From Flectobacillus sp. BAB-3569 (lineage in GTDB: Bacteria > Bacteroidota > Bacteroidia > Cytophagales > Spirosomataceae), in contig NZ_NJFZ01000006.1 of the NCBI RefSeq assembly GCF_002270355.1, positions 62,001 to 126,000 on the forward strand: 64,000 bases of DNA, read 5' to 3'. A program made the translations under genes and the position numbers. A model generated the notes under the pieces. The model worked only from the letters and a program-made list of their open reading frames with translations. It did no database searches and was not told the origin of the DNA. Below, one piece after another: positions 35,798-44,270 of the stretch; position 1 is the stretch's first letter; every line of letters starts with the position of its first letter.

Positions 35798-37093
35798 TTA
35801 GTTCTTATTTTCAGGAAAATCCCATTTTCCTGCTTTCCAGACTTCATACCATTCCTTCTCAAAAAGAATAGGAGGATGAGCTTGACCTAAAGTTTTTTGT
35901 CTAAATGCTTGGATATTGCTTAGATATACCAATTGGTTTGCTTTTATAATCGGTGTCATTTTGTAGTAAGTCATAAAGCAAAAAAGACTACTACCAACGG
36001 CACAGGCAAGACCAATCAGATAACTAAAATGTTGGCTAATTCTAGTGTTAGCAATCATTAATATGATTAAGCATCCAACTACTGCCGAGCCTATTTTGTA
36101 CCTTGGCGTTGAAATGGCTAAAACTACATCTCTGTTCATTGAAATCATACAACCTGTCGCTATCATTGCAATAAAAAAGGCAAATAGAAAAAGCTGTACA
36201 GGTTTCGAAAAGACCTGAATTGATATGAATTGAGCAAATACTAAATTTAGATTTAGTATTATTCCGATCATTACTATTATAGAACCTGCAATTATAGGAA
36301 TCCATTTTCCTGTACTTACACCTGTCAAACTTCCTAAATACCCCATTGAGCCTTGAAGTATTTGTACTGGACTAGAGTTGTGACTTTGATGTTGTACGCC
36401 AGATAAATAGATTAATATGACGATAAATCCGCCAATAGTCCAAATTATGCTAGCTTTTCTTGAACCTGCAATCCATAAGGTAATAGCTCCAGCTGGAAAG
36501 ACAACCATACCATTACCAGAAGTAAAAGTGGCAAAAATGCCAAATACAAATGCCCAGAGTAACTTTTTTGAACATTGAGGTACTTGTGCGATATTCCAAC
36601 AACTTAATCCTAGCCATAGATATATTCCAATATTTTGGACAGCTGCCATACCAAAGAACGTATTTTCGAAAAATTGCATTTGAAACAACGTATAACTTAT
36701 AGCTAGTGCATATACCCATGATTGTTGCATCTGACAAATTGCTCGATAGAAAATACTAGCAAGACCTATTAAGGTAAGATTACCAATCAATAATACTTTG
36801 TATATATCAACAGCTCCGTTGTCTGTTGTACCTACTAACCAAAAGATTAGCCTTGTAAATACGATTCTATGTTCATTGTGCGGAGTAAACCAGATTTCTA
36901 ATTCCTCCTTTAGGGTTATAGCTTTGTTAATATCAACTATTGTGGTCAATACAGCGAAATCGTCTAGTTGTGGACAGTCGATTCCCCAAAAGCAAACCCA
37001 TGTGTAATAGAGCAAGATTGGGAACAAAATCAGCAATACACTCCACCACTTTAGGTTTAATGTTTGCCATTGCCCCTTATTACTAAGGTTCAT
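35798..37093 (-). CDS. Multi-pass membrane protein, GT-C glycosyltransferase-like
   Basis: This 431-residue protein has about 10-11 hydrophobic segments. The first outside loop contains CPQLDDFAVL and later TPHNEHRIVFTRL, resembling acidic and H-x-R features of GT-C membrane glycosyltransferases that use lipid-linked sugar donors. I do not recognise the family. Base composition is more AT-rich than the flanking ilv genes, and the gene sits between ilvD and ilvB, where a surface-type gene is not expected. A terminator-like hairpin lies upstream, between ilvD and this gene. A role in surface-glycan modification is a guess. Confidence 0.55.
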   Translation of the reverse strand: MNLSNKGQWQTLNLKWWSVLLILFPILLYYTWVCFWGIDCPQLDDFAVLTTIVDINKAITLKEELEIWFTPHNEHRIVFTRLIFWLVGTTDNGAVDIYKVLLIGNLTLIGLASIFYRAICQMQQSWVYALAISYTLFQMQFFENTFFGMAAVQNIGIYLWLGLSCWNIAQVPQCSKKLLWAFVFGIFATFTSGNGMVVFPAGAITLWIAGSRKASIIWTIGGFIVILIYLSGVQHQSHNSSPVQILQGSMGYLGSLTGVSTGKWIPIIAGSIIVMIGIILNLNLVFAQFISIQVFSKPVQLFLFAFFIAMIATGCMISMNRDVVLAISTPRYKIGSAVVGCLIILMIANTRISQHFSYLIGLACAVGSSLFCFMTYYKMTPIIKANQLVYLSNIQAFRQKTLGQAHPPILFEKEWYEVWKAGKWDFPENKN

Positions 37094-37288
37094 AAATTTT
37101 AATTGTATCGTGTTAGTGATGTGGATGAAGGTAAAGGCTGTAAACTTTACATTGAATATGTCATCTGTATACCTTCATTTACAGATCTTTCATACTCGTC
37201 GAGTAAAATAACTTACGGTCTTTTAGTTTTCAAGGTGTTATCGTATTTAAGCTTAATAAAAGCCTACGACTTGCTTTTATTGGAAAAG

Positions 37289-37322
37289 TAAGCCATTGGA
37301 CATAGCTGAGTCCAATGGCTTA
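37289..37322 (-). terminator. Hairpin directly after ilvD
   Basis: TAAGCCATTGGAC and GTCCAATGGCTTA make a perfect 13-bp stem with an 8-base loop, starting six bases after the ilvD stop. On the minus strand CTTTTCC follows, a poor U-tract. It could be a partial terminator or transcript stabiliser between ilvD and the rest of the cluster. Confidence 0.65.
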
Positions 37323-37327
37323 ACTAT

Positions 37328-39004
37328 TTATAAATCTGTTACACAACCCTCACTTGCTGAAGCTACGTTTTTCACATATTTGCGTAAAACACCTTGTTTG
37401 AATGGTGATTCAGATGGAGCCCAGCTTTTACGACGTTCTGCCAATTCTTCGTCAGATACGTGTAAATGAAGAATATTATTAACTGCATCAATCGTAATCA
37501 AATCGCCATCTTTTACCAATGCAATATTGCCACCTACCTGTGCTTCTGGTGTTACGTGACCTACAACGAATCCGTGTGTTCCACCTGAGAAACGACCGTC
37601 TGTGATCATCGCTACTTTGTTGCCCAAACCTGCACCCATGATAGCCGAAGTTGGTTTCAACATTTCTGGCATACCCGGGCCACCTTTAGGACCTTCGTTG
37701 CGGATTACTACTACCTGACCCTCTTTAATTTCTCCTTTTGATAAGTATTCGATTACTTCTTCTTCACGCTCACAAACCTTAGCAATACCTTCAAAACGTT
37801 CACCTTCTTTACCTGTAATTTTTGCTACAGCACCACCCGTTGCCAAGTTACCAAACAATACTTGCAAGTGACCTGTTGGCTTGATTGGACTTGTCAAAGG
37901 CTGAATGATTTTTTGTGAATCAAAATCCAATTCAGGAACATCAGCTAAGTTTTCAGCAATTGTTTTGCCTGTTACAGTCATACAATCGCCATGTAAAAAC
38001 CCCTCTTTCAATAAGTATTTCATTAATGCAGGAACACCACCGATTGAAAGCATATCTTCCATATAATACTTACCAGAAGGTTTCAAATCTGCAATTAGCG
38101 GAGTGCGGTCAGAAATAGCTTGAATATCTTTTAACGTAAATTCAACTTCAGCAGCGCGAGCGATTGCCAAATAGTGCAATACAGCGTTTGTTGAGCCTCC
38201 CATTGCCATTACCATGGTAAGCGCGTTTTCGAAGGCTTTACGAGTCATGATATCTCTTGGGCAAATATTTTGCTCCAATAAGTTTTTCATTGCTGCACCA
38301 ATAGCCAAACATTCAGCTTTTTTGCCTTCGTGCGTAGCTGGGTATGAAGAAGAGTTAGGCAATGTCAAACCCATAGCCTCCATCGACGATGCCATCGTGT
38401 TAGCCGTGTACATACCACCACAAGCACCAGCGCCTGGGATAGCGTTACGAATAACACCTTCATAATCCTCGTCAGAGATATTGCCTGCGAACTTTTTACC
38501 CAAAGCTTCAAATGCCGAAACGATATCTAATTTTTGACCTTTATATTCTCCAGTACGAATTGTACCACCATATACCAACATACCCGGACGGTTCAAACGA
38601 GCCAATGCCATCATGGCTCCTGGCATGTTCTTGTCACAACCTACTACTGCGATTACACCGTCGTACCATTGGGCACCTACTACGTTTTCGATTGAATCTG
38701 CAATCAAATCACGTGATGGCAATGAGTATGACATCCCGTTGTTACCGTTGGTCATACCATCTGATACGCCAATTGTATGGAAAATCAAACCTACCATTCC
38801 GTTCTCTTGAACACCTTTTTTCACATGTACCGACAATCCGTTTAGGTGCATATTACATGTGTTTCCTTCATAACCTGTACTAGCAATACCGATTTGTGCT
38901 TTTTGCATATCTTCGCTAGTAAGACCAATTCCATAAAGCATGGCTTTGGCTGCAGGGTTGGTTACTTCTTGAGTCAGTGTTTTTGAGAATTTGTTCAGTT
39001 CCAT
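37328..39004 (-). CDS. ilvD: Dihydroxy-acid dehydratase
   Basis: IlvD dehydrates dihydroxy acids to the 2-oxo acids of valine and isoleucine, using an iron-sulfur cluster. The 558 residues show the cluster cysteines in [23 protein letters not shown] and [20 protein letters not shown], and the C-terminal [19 protein letters not shown]. It is the first structural gene after the leader and attenuator at 39117-39238, so it should be controlled directly by branched-chain aminoacyl-tRNA levels. The ATG at 39004 follows an untranslated stretch of about 110 bases after the terminator hairpin. Confidence 0.97.
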   Translation of the reverse strand: MELNKFSKTLTQEVTNPAAKAMLYGIGLTSEDMQKAQIGIASTGYEGNTCNMHLNGLSVHVKKGVQENGMVGLIFHTIGVSDGMTNGNNGMSYSLPSRDLIADSIENVVGAQWYDGVIAVVGCDKNMPGAMMALARLNRPGMLVYGGTIRTGEYKGQKLDIVSAFEALGKKFAGNISDEDYEGVIRNAIPGAGACGGMYTANTMASSMEAMGLTLPNSSSYPATHEGKKAECLAIGAAMKNLLEQNICPRDIMTRKAFENALTMVMAMGGSTNAVLHYLAIARAAEVEFTLKDIQAISDRTPLIADLKPSGKYYMEDMLSIGGVPALMKYLLKEGFLHGDCMTVTGKTIAENLADVPELDFDSQKIIQPLTSPIKPTGHLQVLFGNLATGGAVAKITGKEGERFEGIAKVCEREEEVIEYLSKGEIKEGQVVVIRNEGPKGGPGMPEMLKPTSAIMGAGLGNKVAMITDGRFSGGTHGFVVGHVTPEAQVGGNIALVKDGDLITIDAVNNILHLHVSDEELAERRKSWAPSESPFKQGVLRKYVKNVASASEGCVTDL

Positions 39005-39116
39005 AACTTGAAAAGATGCTTTAGACTCTGCCCGACAGGATAGAAAACACGAGTCAGAGGGTTTGTATTATTCTTCTATTTTTTGACTTATTTTAAGTTC
39101 GATATTTCTGGACAGC

Positions 39117-39151
39117 AAAAGACCTTTCTCAGTGTGTGAGAAAGGTCTTTT
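39117..39151 (-). terminator. Attenuator terminator hairpin of the ilv leader
   Basis: On the minus strand AAAAGACCTTTCTCA and TGAGAAAGGTCTTTT form a perfect 15-bp stem with loop CACAC, ending in four U. It begins 24 bases after the leader-peptide stop codon and lies 112 bases before ilvD. Its 5' arm and loop contain TCTCACAC, which is also complementary to GTGTGAGA at the leader stop (39174-39181), giving a competing structure. Confidence 0.88.
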
Positions 39152-39173
39152 CAATTATATACATAAAAGCCCG

Positions 39174-39181
39174 TCTCACAC
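39174..39181 (-). promoter_or_regulatory. Anti-terminator element overlapping the leader stop codon
   Basis: On the minus strand GTGTGAGA overlaps the last Val codon and the TGA stop of the leader peptide. It pairs with TCTCACAC in the 5' arm and loop of the terminator (39134-39141). A ribosome at the stop codon would cover it and let the terminator form; one stalled earlier would leave it free to block the terminator. The pairing is 8 bp and perfect; the regulation is inferred. Confidence 0.65.
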
Positions 39182-39238
39182 TTCACAGCGGAGAATCACG
39201 AGAACGAGAATGATATTTACAAATCCAGAAACTTTCAT
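39176..39238 (-). CDS. ilvL: ilv leader peptide (20 residues, eight consecutive Ile/Leu/Val)
   Basis: The tiny frame starts with ATG at 39238 and reads MKVSGFVNIILVLVILRCEV, then TGA. Residues 9-16 (IILVLVIL) are all branched-chain, and 10-11 of the 20 are Ile, Leu or Val. This is the composition of classic ilv leader peptides, whose translation senses charged tRNA for Ile, Val and Leu. It lies between a promoter-like box at 39282 and a terminator hairpin at 39117, upstream of ilvD. The order leader, anti-terminator, terminator, ilvD is what attenuation needs. Too short for normal gene finding. No Shine-Dalgarno site is visible, as usual in Bacteroidota. Confidence 0.85.
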   Translation of the reverse strand: MKVSGFVNIILVLVILRCEV

Positions 39239-39246
39239 AAAAAATT

Positions 39247-39260
39247 AGCGAAATTTCGCT
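39247..39260. promoter_or_regulatory. 14-bp palindrome AGCGAAATTTCGCT, copy near the ilv leader
   Basis: A perfect palindrome lies between the promoter box and the leader ATG (8 bases upstream of it). A second copy sits at 39489-39502 in the same gap; the two share TTAGCGAAATTTCGCT and a following TGTTTTTG. It could be an operator or an RNA hairpin near the leader start. Confidence 0.55.
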
Positions 39261-39281
39261 GATGTTTTTGTTAGTACTTTA

Positions 39282-39313
39282 CAAATATACAGAGGTATAT
39301 TTTTTAAATGCAA
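39282..39313 (-). promoter_or_regulatory. Putative ilv operon promoter
   Basis: On the minus strand TATATTTG (39282-39289) is an exact TAnnTTTG -7 box, with TTG at 39311-39313, 21 bases upstream, as the -33 element. Transcription would start near 39275, about 35 bases before the leader ATG. Confidence 0.65.
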
Positions 39314-39488
39314 GAAAATACCAAATAAAATTTTAGTAATAAATACTTATACCAATTTTAATTTTGGGAATTTTGATTCATTTTTAGTGATTTAAAACAG
39401 TTTTTTTTCAATTTATAGTATAAAATTCTGTTTCGATTCCCTCTTTTGAAATAATATTTTTATTGAAAAAAATACACAAAATGTATTT

Positions 39489-39502
39489 AGCGAAATTTCG
39501 CT
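39489..39502. promoter_or_regulatory. 14-bp palindrome AGCGAAATTTCGCT, second copy
   Basis: Identical to the copy at 39247-39260, 242 bases away, in the same orientation with the flanking TGTTTTTG. It lies 16 bases downstream of the serine hydrolase stop codon. The AT-rich stretch in between (39290-39480) holds no gene. Confidence 0.5.
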
Positions 39503-39518
39503 ATTGTTTTTGGGTAAT

Positions 39519-41045
39519 TTATTGCTTCTTCAAAAACTGGATAATTCCTGCATTAGGGAAGTCAATTTGTACTTGATCAATGGCACCTTTGAAGTTGGTC
39601 ATAAATTGAATTGGCATATTGTCGAGCATATCTTTTCCTAAAAAGTAATCATAATGAAAGTGAACTAATTCTATTGTTTGGTTATGATATTTGGCCATAA
39701 GCCCTTTATCAGATTTGTAAATTTGCAAGATTCCATAAGCTGGATGTTCATAAATTCCAGTGTAATTATCAATGTTGTGTGACATCGATGCAAACAATAT
39801 TCTATTGGCATTTTGCTCTTTCATTTTCTTTTCTTCTGCAAAAACTACGTCAGCTTTTTCCTGCTTCATACGACCATTCCAGTCTATTTCAGGAAGGTTA
39901 AAAAGCATATCTGTAAGGCTGTTTGTCACAACATTGACGAAGTAGTAATCGGCGGCGCTGCTGTTGGTAGTAATAAATATGCCTATATTATTGTTGGGGA
40001 AAAGCGTCATTTGCGAACGAAACCCTTCAATCGAACCATTATGTTGGAGCCTCTGAGCTCCACGATAAACATTTTGGTTCCATCCCATCCCATAAGTCGT
40101 AAACCCTAATTCGGGATATTTGGCTTCGGTTGGATATACCACGGTTAAAGGGATATGATTTTCTTTTAGGCTTTTACTAGAAATAATCTGTTGGCTCTCA
40201 TATTTGCCCTGTTGTAATTGCATCAAAAGCCAATGACTCATATCCTCGGCATTAGATTTTACAGCACCTGCTGGTCCGATGGCATCTACATTGCTTCCAA
40301 AACCAGCCTCTACTAATTGCTCTTCTTGTTTGCGATATGACTTGGCATAGTCGGTAGATTTGAATAATTCAGGGTAGGTTAATACCGTTTGATTCATTTT
40401 GAGTGGTTTGAGGAGGCGCTCTTCTACAAATTTTTCCCAAGTCATGCCACTGACTCTTTCTATCAAAACTCCCGCTACCATATACATCAAATTGTTGTAT
40501 TGATACTGTTCGTAAGGCTTTTTACTAAGTGTAAGATATTTTAAACTTTTAAAAATTGCTTTTCTATCAAGCGAGCTGTACAGCCATACAAAATCATGAC
40601 GAGGCAAGCCTGTTCTGTGCGAAAGCAAATCTTTTACCATAACAGTGTGCTCAGCTTCTGTATCATTTAATTCAAAGTCTGGCAAATAGTATTTGACGGG
40701 TTTGTTCCAGTCTACTTTTCCTTCATCTACCAAAATAGCCATAGCTGCTGCCGTAAAAGATTTACTACATGAGGCTATAGGAAATAGGGTTTGAGGGGTA
40801 ACAGTTTGTTTGGTTGTAGTATTTTTTTGTCCTAGGCCTACAGACCATAACACCTGACCGTCTTTTACGATACTGATTGCACATCCTGGTACTTTCCACT
40901 CTGTCATCCAGCCATAAATTTTCCCCTGCATGTTATGCAAGGCCAATTCGGTTTCGCTTAGCTTTGAAACTTTTTGGGCGTAGGAAACTTGTCCTATAAA
41001 TGAGAGTATAATTCCAAGTACGATGGAGTAAAGAAGTTTTTTCAT
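39519..41045 (-). CDS. Serine hydrolase, beta-lactamase (class C/PBP-like) family
   Basis: The 508-residue secreted protein has a signal peptide (about 1-23, ending SYAQ) and a beta-lactamase-like serine hydrolase domain. The S-x-x-K motif is SCSKS (about 92-96), Y-x-N appears as YQYNN, and the third motif is probably HNGSIEGF. The C-terminal 100 residues look like DUF3471, often found after such domains. Family members include esterases and D-peptidases, so antibiotic resistance should not be assumed. It is divergent from the first GMC module, and the gap between has two operator-like palindromes. Confidence 0.88.
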   Translation of the reverse strand: MKKLLYSIVLGIILSFIGQVSYAQKVSKLSETELALHNMQGKIYGWMTEWKVPGCAISIVKDGQVLWSVGLGQKNTTTKQTVTPQTLFPIASCSKSFTAAAMAILVDEGKVDWNKPVKYYLPDFELNDTEAEHTVMVKDLLSHRTGLPRHDFVWLYSSLDRKAIFKSLKYLTLSKKPYEQYQYNNLMYMVAGVLIERVSGMTWEKFVEERLLKPLKMNQTVLTYPELFKSTDYAKSYRKQEEQLVEAGFGSNVDAIGPAGAVKSNAEDMSHWLLMQLQQGKYESQQIISSKSLKENHIPLTVVYPTEAKYPELGFTTYGMGWNQNVYRGAQRLQHNGSIEGFRSQMTLFPNNNIGIFITTNSSAADYYFVNVVTNSLTDMLFNLPEIDWNGRMKQEKADVVFAEEKKMKEQNANRILFASMSHNIDNYTGIYEHPAYGILQIYKSDKGLMAKYHNQTIELVHFHYDYFLGKDMLDNMPIQFMTNFKGAIDQVQIDFPNAGIIQFLKKQ

Positions 41046-41417
41046 GCTTGATTATCAATTAATTTACTTGTAAAGAGTATATTAAATTTACGAGTCCCTC
41101 TTTAATTGGGCTAATAATTTCATATATATGTCGAATATTTGACATGATTGGTAGTAAAAAGTATCGAAATGATACTTTGACCACACAAGAAAGGTGCTAT
41201 TTCTGAAAGAAATTCAATAACTTTGATTAATCGACAAAATTGTCTGTTTTAATGAAAAAATAGATGTATTCGAAGACTTTCAGGAGGGTGATTTAGGTAA
41301 CATCCTAAAGTTTAGAATTTTTCAAAACGCACTTACCAATGACCAGAAGCTGCTAGGTCAAGGCAGTTCTCAAATACAAATCAAACTCAACTATTCAATT
41401 TATTAATTTGTAAAACT
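41046..41417. promoter_or_regulatory. Divergent control region between serine hydrolase and GMC module 1
   Basis: No gene is present in this 372-base stretch. It holds two inverted repeats: ATGTCGAATATTTGACAT at 41128-41145 (one mismatched pair) and AAAGTATC-GAAAT-GATACTTT at 41158-41178 (perfect 8-bp arms). A TAACTTTG box at 41218-41225 could be the plus-strand -7 element, though no -33 is convincing. These may be binding sites for a regulator of one or both genes. Confidence 0.5.
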
Positions 41418-41948
41418 ATGAACCGTAGAGATGCACTTCAGCATGTGGCCATCCTTTTAGGAGGTGCTATATCTGCTCCAGTGATGGCTGGTGTAATGGG
41501 CGAAAAAACCTATACAGGTGAGAGCCTTAGAGTGACTTTGGACCAAGAATCCCTGTTGGCCGAAGTAGCAGACATTATTATTCCTACAACCAATACGCCG
41601 GGAGCAAAAGCTGCAGGAGTAGAGAAATTTATCGTACGTGTAGTAAGAGATTGCTATACTAAAGAAGAGCAAAAGTCATTTTACGAAGGTTTGTCTAAAC
41701 TAGATGCCGATAGTAAAACCAAATTTGGCAAAGGGTTCAGTGATTTAGATACCTCGCAGAAAAACGAAATGGTGAAGCAAACCACTGTAGACAACAAGCC
41801 GTTTTTCTTGAAAATGAAAGAGTTGACTGTAACAGGCTACTTTACTTCAGAAATTGGCGCTACTAAAGCTTTAGAATATCTTCCAATTCCTGGGCGCTTT
41901 GAGGGTTGTGTTCCTCTAAAACCTGGTCAAAAAGCTTGGGCTTTGTAA
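41418..41948 (+). CDS. Gluconate 2-dehydrogenase subunit 3-type small subunit, module 1
   Basis: The 176-residue protein starts MNRRDALQHVAILLGGAIS, a twin-arginine-like export signal, and has the family body: LLAEVADIIIPTTNTPGAKAAGVEKFI and a C-terminal ELTVTGYFTSEIGA and LKPGQKAWAL. Such small subunits accompany membrane-associated FAD dehydrogenases of the GMC family and carry the folded complex through the Tat system. It is followed 186 bases later by its catalytic partner and is paralogous to the protein encoded at 44271. Confidence 0.88.
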   Translation: MNRRDALQHVAILLGGAISAPVMAGVMGEKTYTGESLRVTLDQESLLAEVADIIIPTTNTPGAKAAGVEKFIVRVVRDCYTKEEQKSFYEGLSKLDADSKTKFGKGFSDLDTSQKNEMVKQTTVDNKPFFLKMKELTVTGYFTSEIGATKALEYLPIPGRFEGCVPLKPGQKAWAL

Positions 41949-41969
41949 AAAATTACTACTCAAAATAAA

Positions 41970-42085
41970 ATTTAAGATGTTGCTTTGAGCTTTCGGCTTT
42001 CAGCTTTGGGCATTCGGTAAAAACATTAAAAAACAACTAAATACTCTTTGCCTAGTGCCTGTTGCCTAAACTCAAAACTTAAATC
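41970..42085. repeat. Family E repeat between module 1 genes
   Basis: GAGCTTTCGGCTTTCAGC and GGGCATTCGGTAAAA are followed by GCCTAGTGCCTGTTGCC and TCTAATTTTGCCCAATTAC. The end resembles the sequence before the second GMC gene (near 45.0 kb) and before the SCO gene region (near 55.45 kb). Confidence 0.5.
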
Positions 42086-42134
42086 TAATTTTGCCCAATT
42101 ACTTATCGTTTCCTATTTTAACTTAATCAGAACA

Positions 42135-43856
42135 ATGTCTTACTTAAATATAGATGCCGTAAAAGGCAATACCTACGACGCTATTGTAGTTGGGTCGGGT
42201 ATTACAGGTGGCTGGGCTGCCAAAGAACTTACCGAAAAAGGCTTGCGCGTATTGATGCTCGAAAAAGGTAAAAACCTAGAGCACGTTACGGGTTATGAAA
42301 ATGCCATGAAAGACCCTTGGGAATCCAAATACAATGGTCGCCTTACGGTAGAGCAAAAGGAAACACACCCAAAGTTGATACGTGATTATCCGTACAATGA
42401 AATGACGGAGAAATACTGGTTCAACGATGCGGACTCATTATATAAAGAAGAAAAACGTTTTGACTGGTATCGCCCTAATATTGTAGGAGGTAAATCTATC
42501 ATGTGGGGACGTCAATCATATCGCTTGAGTGACCTCGACTTTGAAGCAAACCTAAAAGATGGTATTGCTGTAGACTGGCCTATTCGCTACAAAGATGTAG
42601 CTCCTTGGTATTCTTATGTGGAAAAATTTGTAGGGATTTCGGGTGAAAAACTTGGATTGCCACAATTGCCAGATAGCGAGTTCTTGCCTCCAATGGATAT
42701 GTATTGTGTGGAAAAGGAGGTAAGAAAGCGTATCGAAAAAAATTACCCAGGACGTGTGATGACTATCGGACGTGTTGCCAACTTATCTAAGGCTGCTCAG
42801 GCTCAGTTGGGTGTTGGTCGTACGGGTTGTCAGTATCGCAACAAATGTTCGTTGGGCTGTCCTTATGGAGCTTATTTTAGTACACAATCTTCGACCTTGC
42901 CAGCTTGTATGAAAACGGGTCGTTTGACGCTTCGCCCCGACTCTATTGTAAGTGAGGTTCTGTATGACGAAAATAAAAAGAAAGCAACAGGAGTAAGAGT
43001 AATTGATTCTGTAACTATGCAAACAACCGAATACTACGCTAAAGTAGTATTCTTGTGTGCATCGGCTTTGGGTACCACAGCCTTGATGTTGAACTCTACG
43101 TCTAACCGTTTTCCAAATGGCTTAGGCAACGATTCAGGGGAATTAGGTCATAACTTGATGGATCACCACTTCCGTGTGGGTGCATCGGGTACATGGGAAG
43201 GCGACGAAGATACCTATTACTATGGTCGTCGTGCCAATGGTATCTATGTACCTCGTTACCGCAACATCGGTAGCGACAAGCGAGACTACTTGCGTGGCTT
43301 TGGCTATCAAGGCGGTGGCGGTCGTGGTCGTGGCGCATGGGCTAGCAATGTATCAGAATTGAGTTTTGGAGCAGATTTCAAAGAACAAGCAAGTGGTATC
43401 GGACCATGGTCGATGGGCTTGAGTGGTTTTGGCGAAACTCTTCCATACCACGAAAACCGCATGTATCTTGACAAAACTACGAAAGACAAATGGGGAATCC
43501 CTGTAGTAGTATTCGATGCCGAGTTGAAAGAAAATGAGAAGAAAATGCGTATCGATATGATGAACGATGCCAAAGAAATGCTAGAAACTGCTGGGGTTAA
43601 AAATGTAAAAACATATGACAGAGGTTCATATTTAGGTATGGCTATCCACGAAATGGGAACAGCTCGTATGGGACGTGACCCTAAAACTTCGGTAGTAAAT
43701 GGCAACAACCAATTGCATGCCATCAAAAACGTATTTGTAACCGATGGTGCTTGTATGACTTCAGCGTCTTGCGTAAACCCATCGTTGACTTATATGGCTT
43801 TGACTGCTCGTGCTGCCAATTTTGCTGTAAACGAATTGAAGAAGCAAAATTTGTAG
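42135..43856 (+). CDS. GMC-family FAD oxidoreductase (sugar dehydrogenase-like), module 1
   Basis: The 573-residue catalytic subunit has the FAD loop VVGSGITGGWAAKEL (about 15-29), the FAD-contact stretch GGKSIMWGRQSYR, and the C-terminal GMC active-site motifs with His in AIHEMGTARMG and Asn in CVNPSLTYMALTARA. A Cys set, CQYRNKCSLGCPYGAY, suggests an iron-sulfur or disulfide element, as in FAD glucose dehydrogenase complexes. The ATG at 42135 (MSYLNIDAVKG) was chosen because the upstream extension is encoded by repeat DNA. With the small subunit it likely oxidises a sugar or polyol in the periplasm, perhaps to a 3-keto sugar; the substrate is unproven. Confidence 0.88.
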   Translation: MSYLNIDAVKGNTYDAIVVGSGITGGWAAKELTEKGLRVLMLEKGKNLEHVTGYENAMKDPWESKYNGRLTVEQKETHPKLIRDYPYNEMTEKYWFNDADSLYKEEKRFDWYRPNIVGGKSIMWGRQSYRLSDLDFEANLKDGIAVDWPIRYKDVAPWYSYVEKFVGISGEKLGLPQLPDSEFLPPMDMYCVEKEVRKRIEKNYPGRVMTIGRVANLSKAAQAQLGVGRTGCQYRNKCSLGCPYGAYFSTQSSTLPACMKTGRLTLRPDSIVSEVLYDENKKKATGVRVIDSVTMQTTEYYAKVVFLCASALGTTALMLNSTSNRFPNGLGNDSGELGHNLMDHHFRVGASGTWEGDEDTYYYGRRANGIYVPRYRNIGSDKRDYLRGFGYQGGGGRGRGAWASNVSELSFGADFKEQASGIGPWSMGLSGFGETLPYHENRMYLDKTTKDKWGIPVVVFDAELKENEKKMRIDMMNDAKEMLETAGVKNVKTYDRGSYLGMAIHEMGTARMGRDPKTSVVNGNNQLHAIKNVFVTDGACMTSASCVNPSLTYMALTARAANFAVNELKKQNL

Positions 43857-43908
43857 AATAAAGCATTAGATTTTGTTTTTCGTAAAATCCGTATGTTATT
43901 TATCCTAG

Positions 43909-43941
43909 TCCCCAATATCGTTCAAGGTATTGGGGATTTTT
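43909..43941 (+). terminator. Terminator after GMC module 1
   Basis: TCCCCAATA and TATTGGGGA form a 9-bp stem followed by TTTTTG. It closes the first module; the second has its own upstream region. Confidence 0.85.
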
Positions 43942-44270
43942 GTTGGGGTATTGTGAATAGCTTTTTTTCTCTGAACATTTGAGAAAAGATTTTTCCAAAA
44001 GGCAATATACCCCTATTTTACCTCATCATTGAGGGTAAAATGCGATATTTCCATGGCAATTCCTTGCAAAGTATTGCCGAATATTGGTTATCTTTAAACT
44101 CGCAAAAAATAAAACTTTTCAAATAAAGTTTTGTCTTTGGCGTTGAATGGGAAATATAATATCTTTATTTTCTCAATAAGATACAATGAGTTTTAAAACA
44201 ATATAACTCATCGGTATGTTGGAAGAACAAAAACTAATTTATAAATACTATATCAAAATCCCGATTTAAA
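43942..44270. promoter_or_regulatory. Upstream region of GMC module 2
   Basis: The 329-base stretch holds no gene. It contains an inverted repeat at 44015-44041 (ATTTTACCTCA / TGAGGGTAAAAT, with one bulged G) that could be an operator. No perfect TAnnTTTG box was found. Confidence 0.4.

Noticed and set aside
39519-41045. Serine hydrolase as an antibiotic-resistance beta-lactamase
   Set aside because: The family is broad and mostly esterases or D-peptidases; nothing in the sequence or neighbours points to resistance.
42048-42134. N-terminal extension of GMC oxidoreductase 1 from 42048
   Set aside because: The extension is encoded by the intergenic repeat and is not seen in the paralogue, which begins at NLNIDAVKN.
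43307-43726. Minus-strand frame of 139 codons within GMC oxidoreductase 1
   Set aside because: It lies wholly opposite a well-supported gene and shows no family motif.
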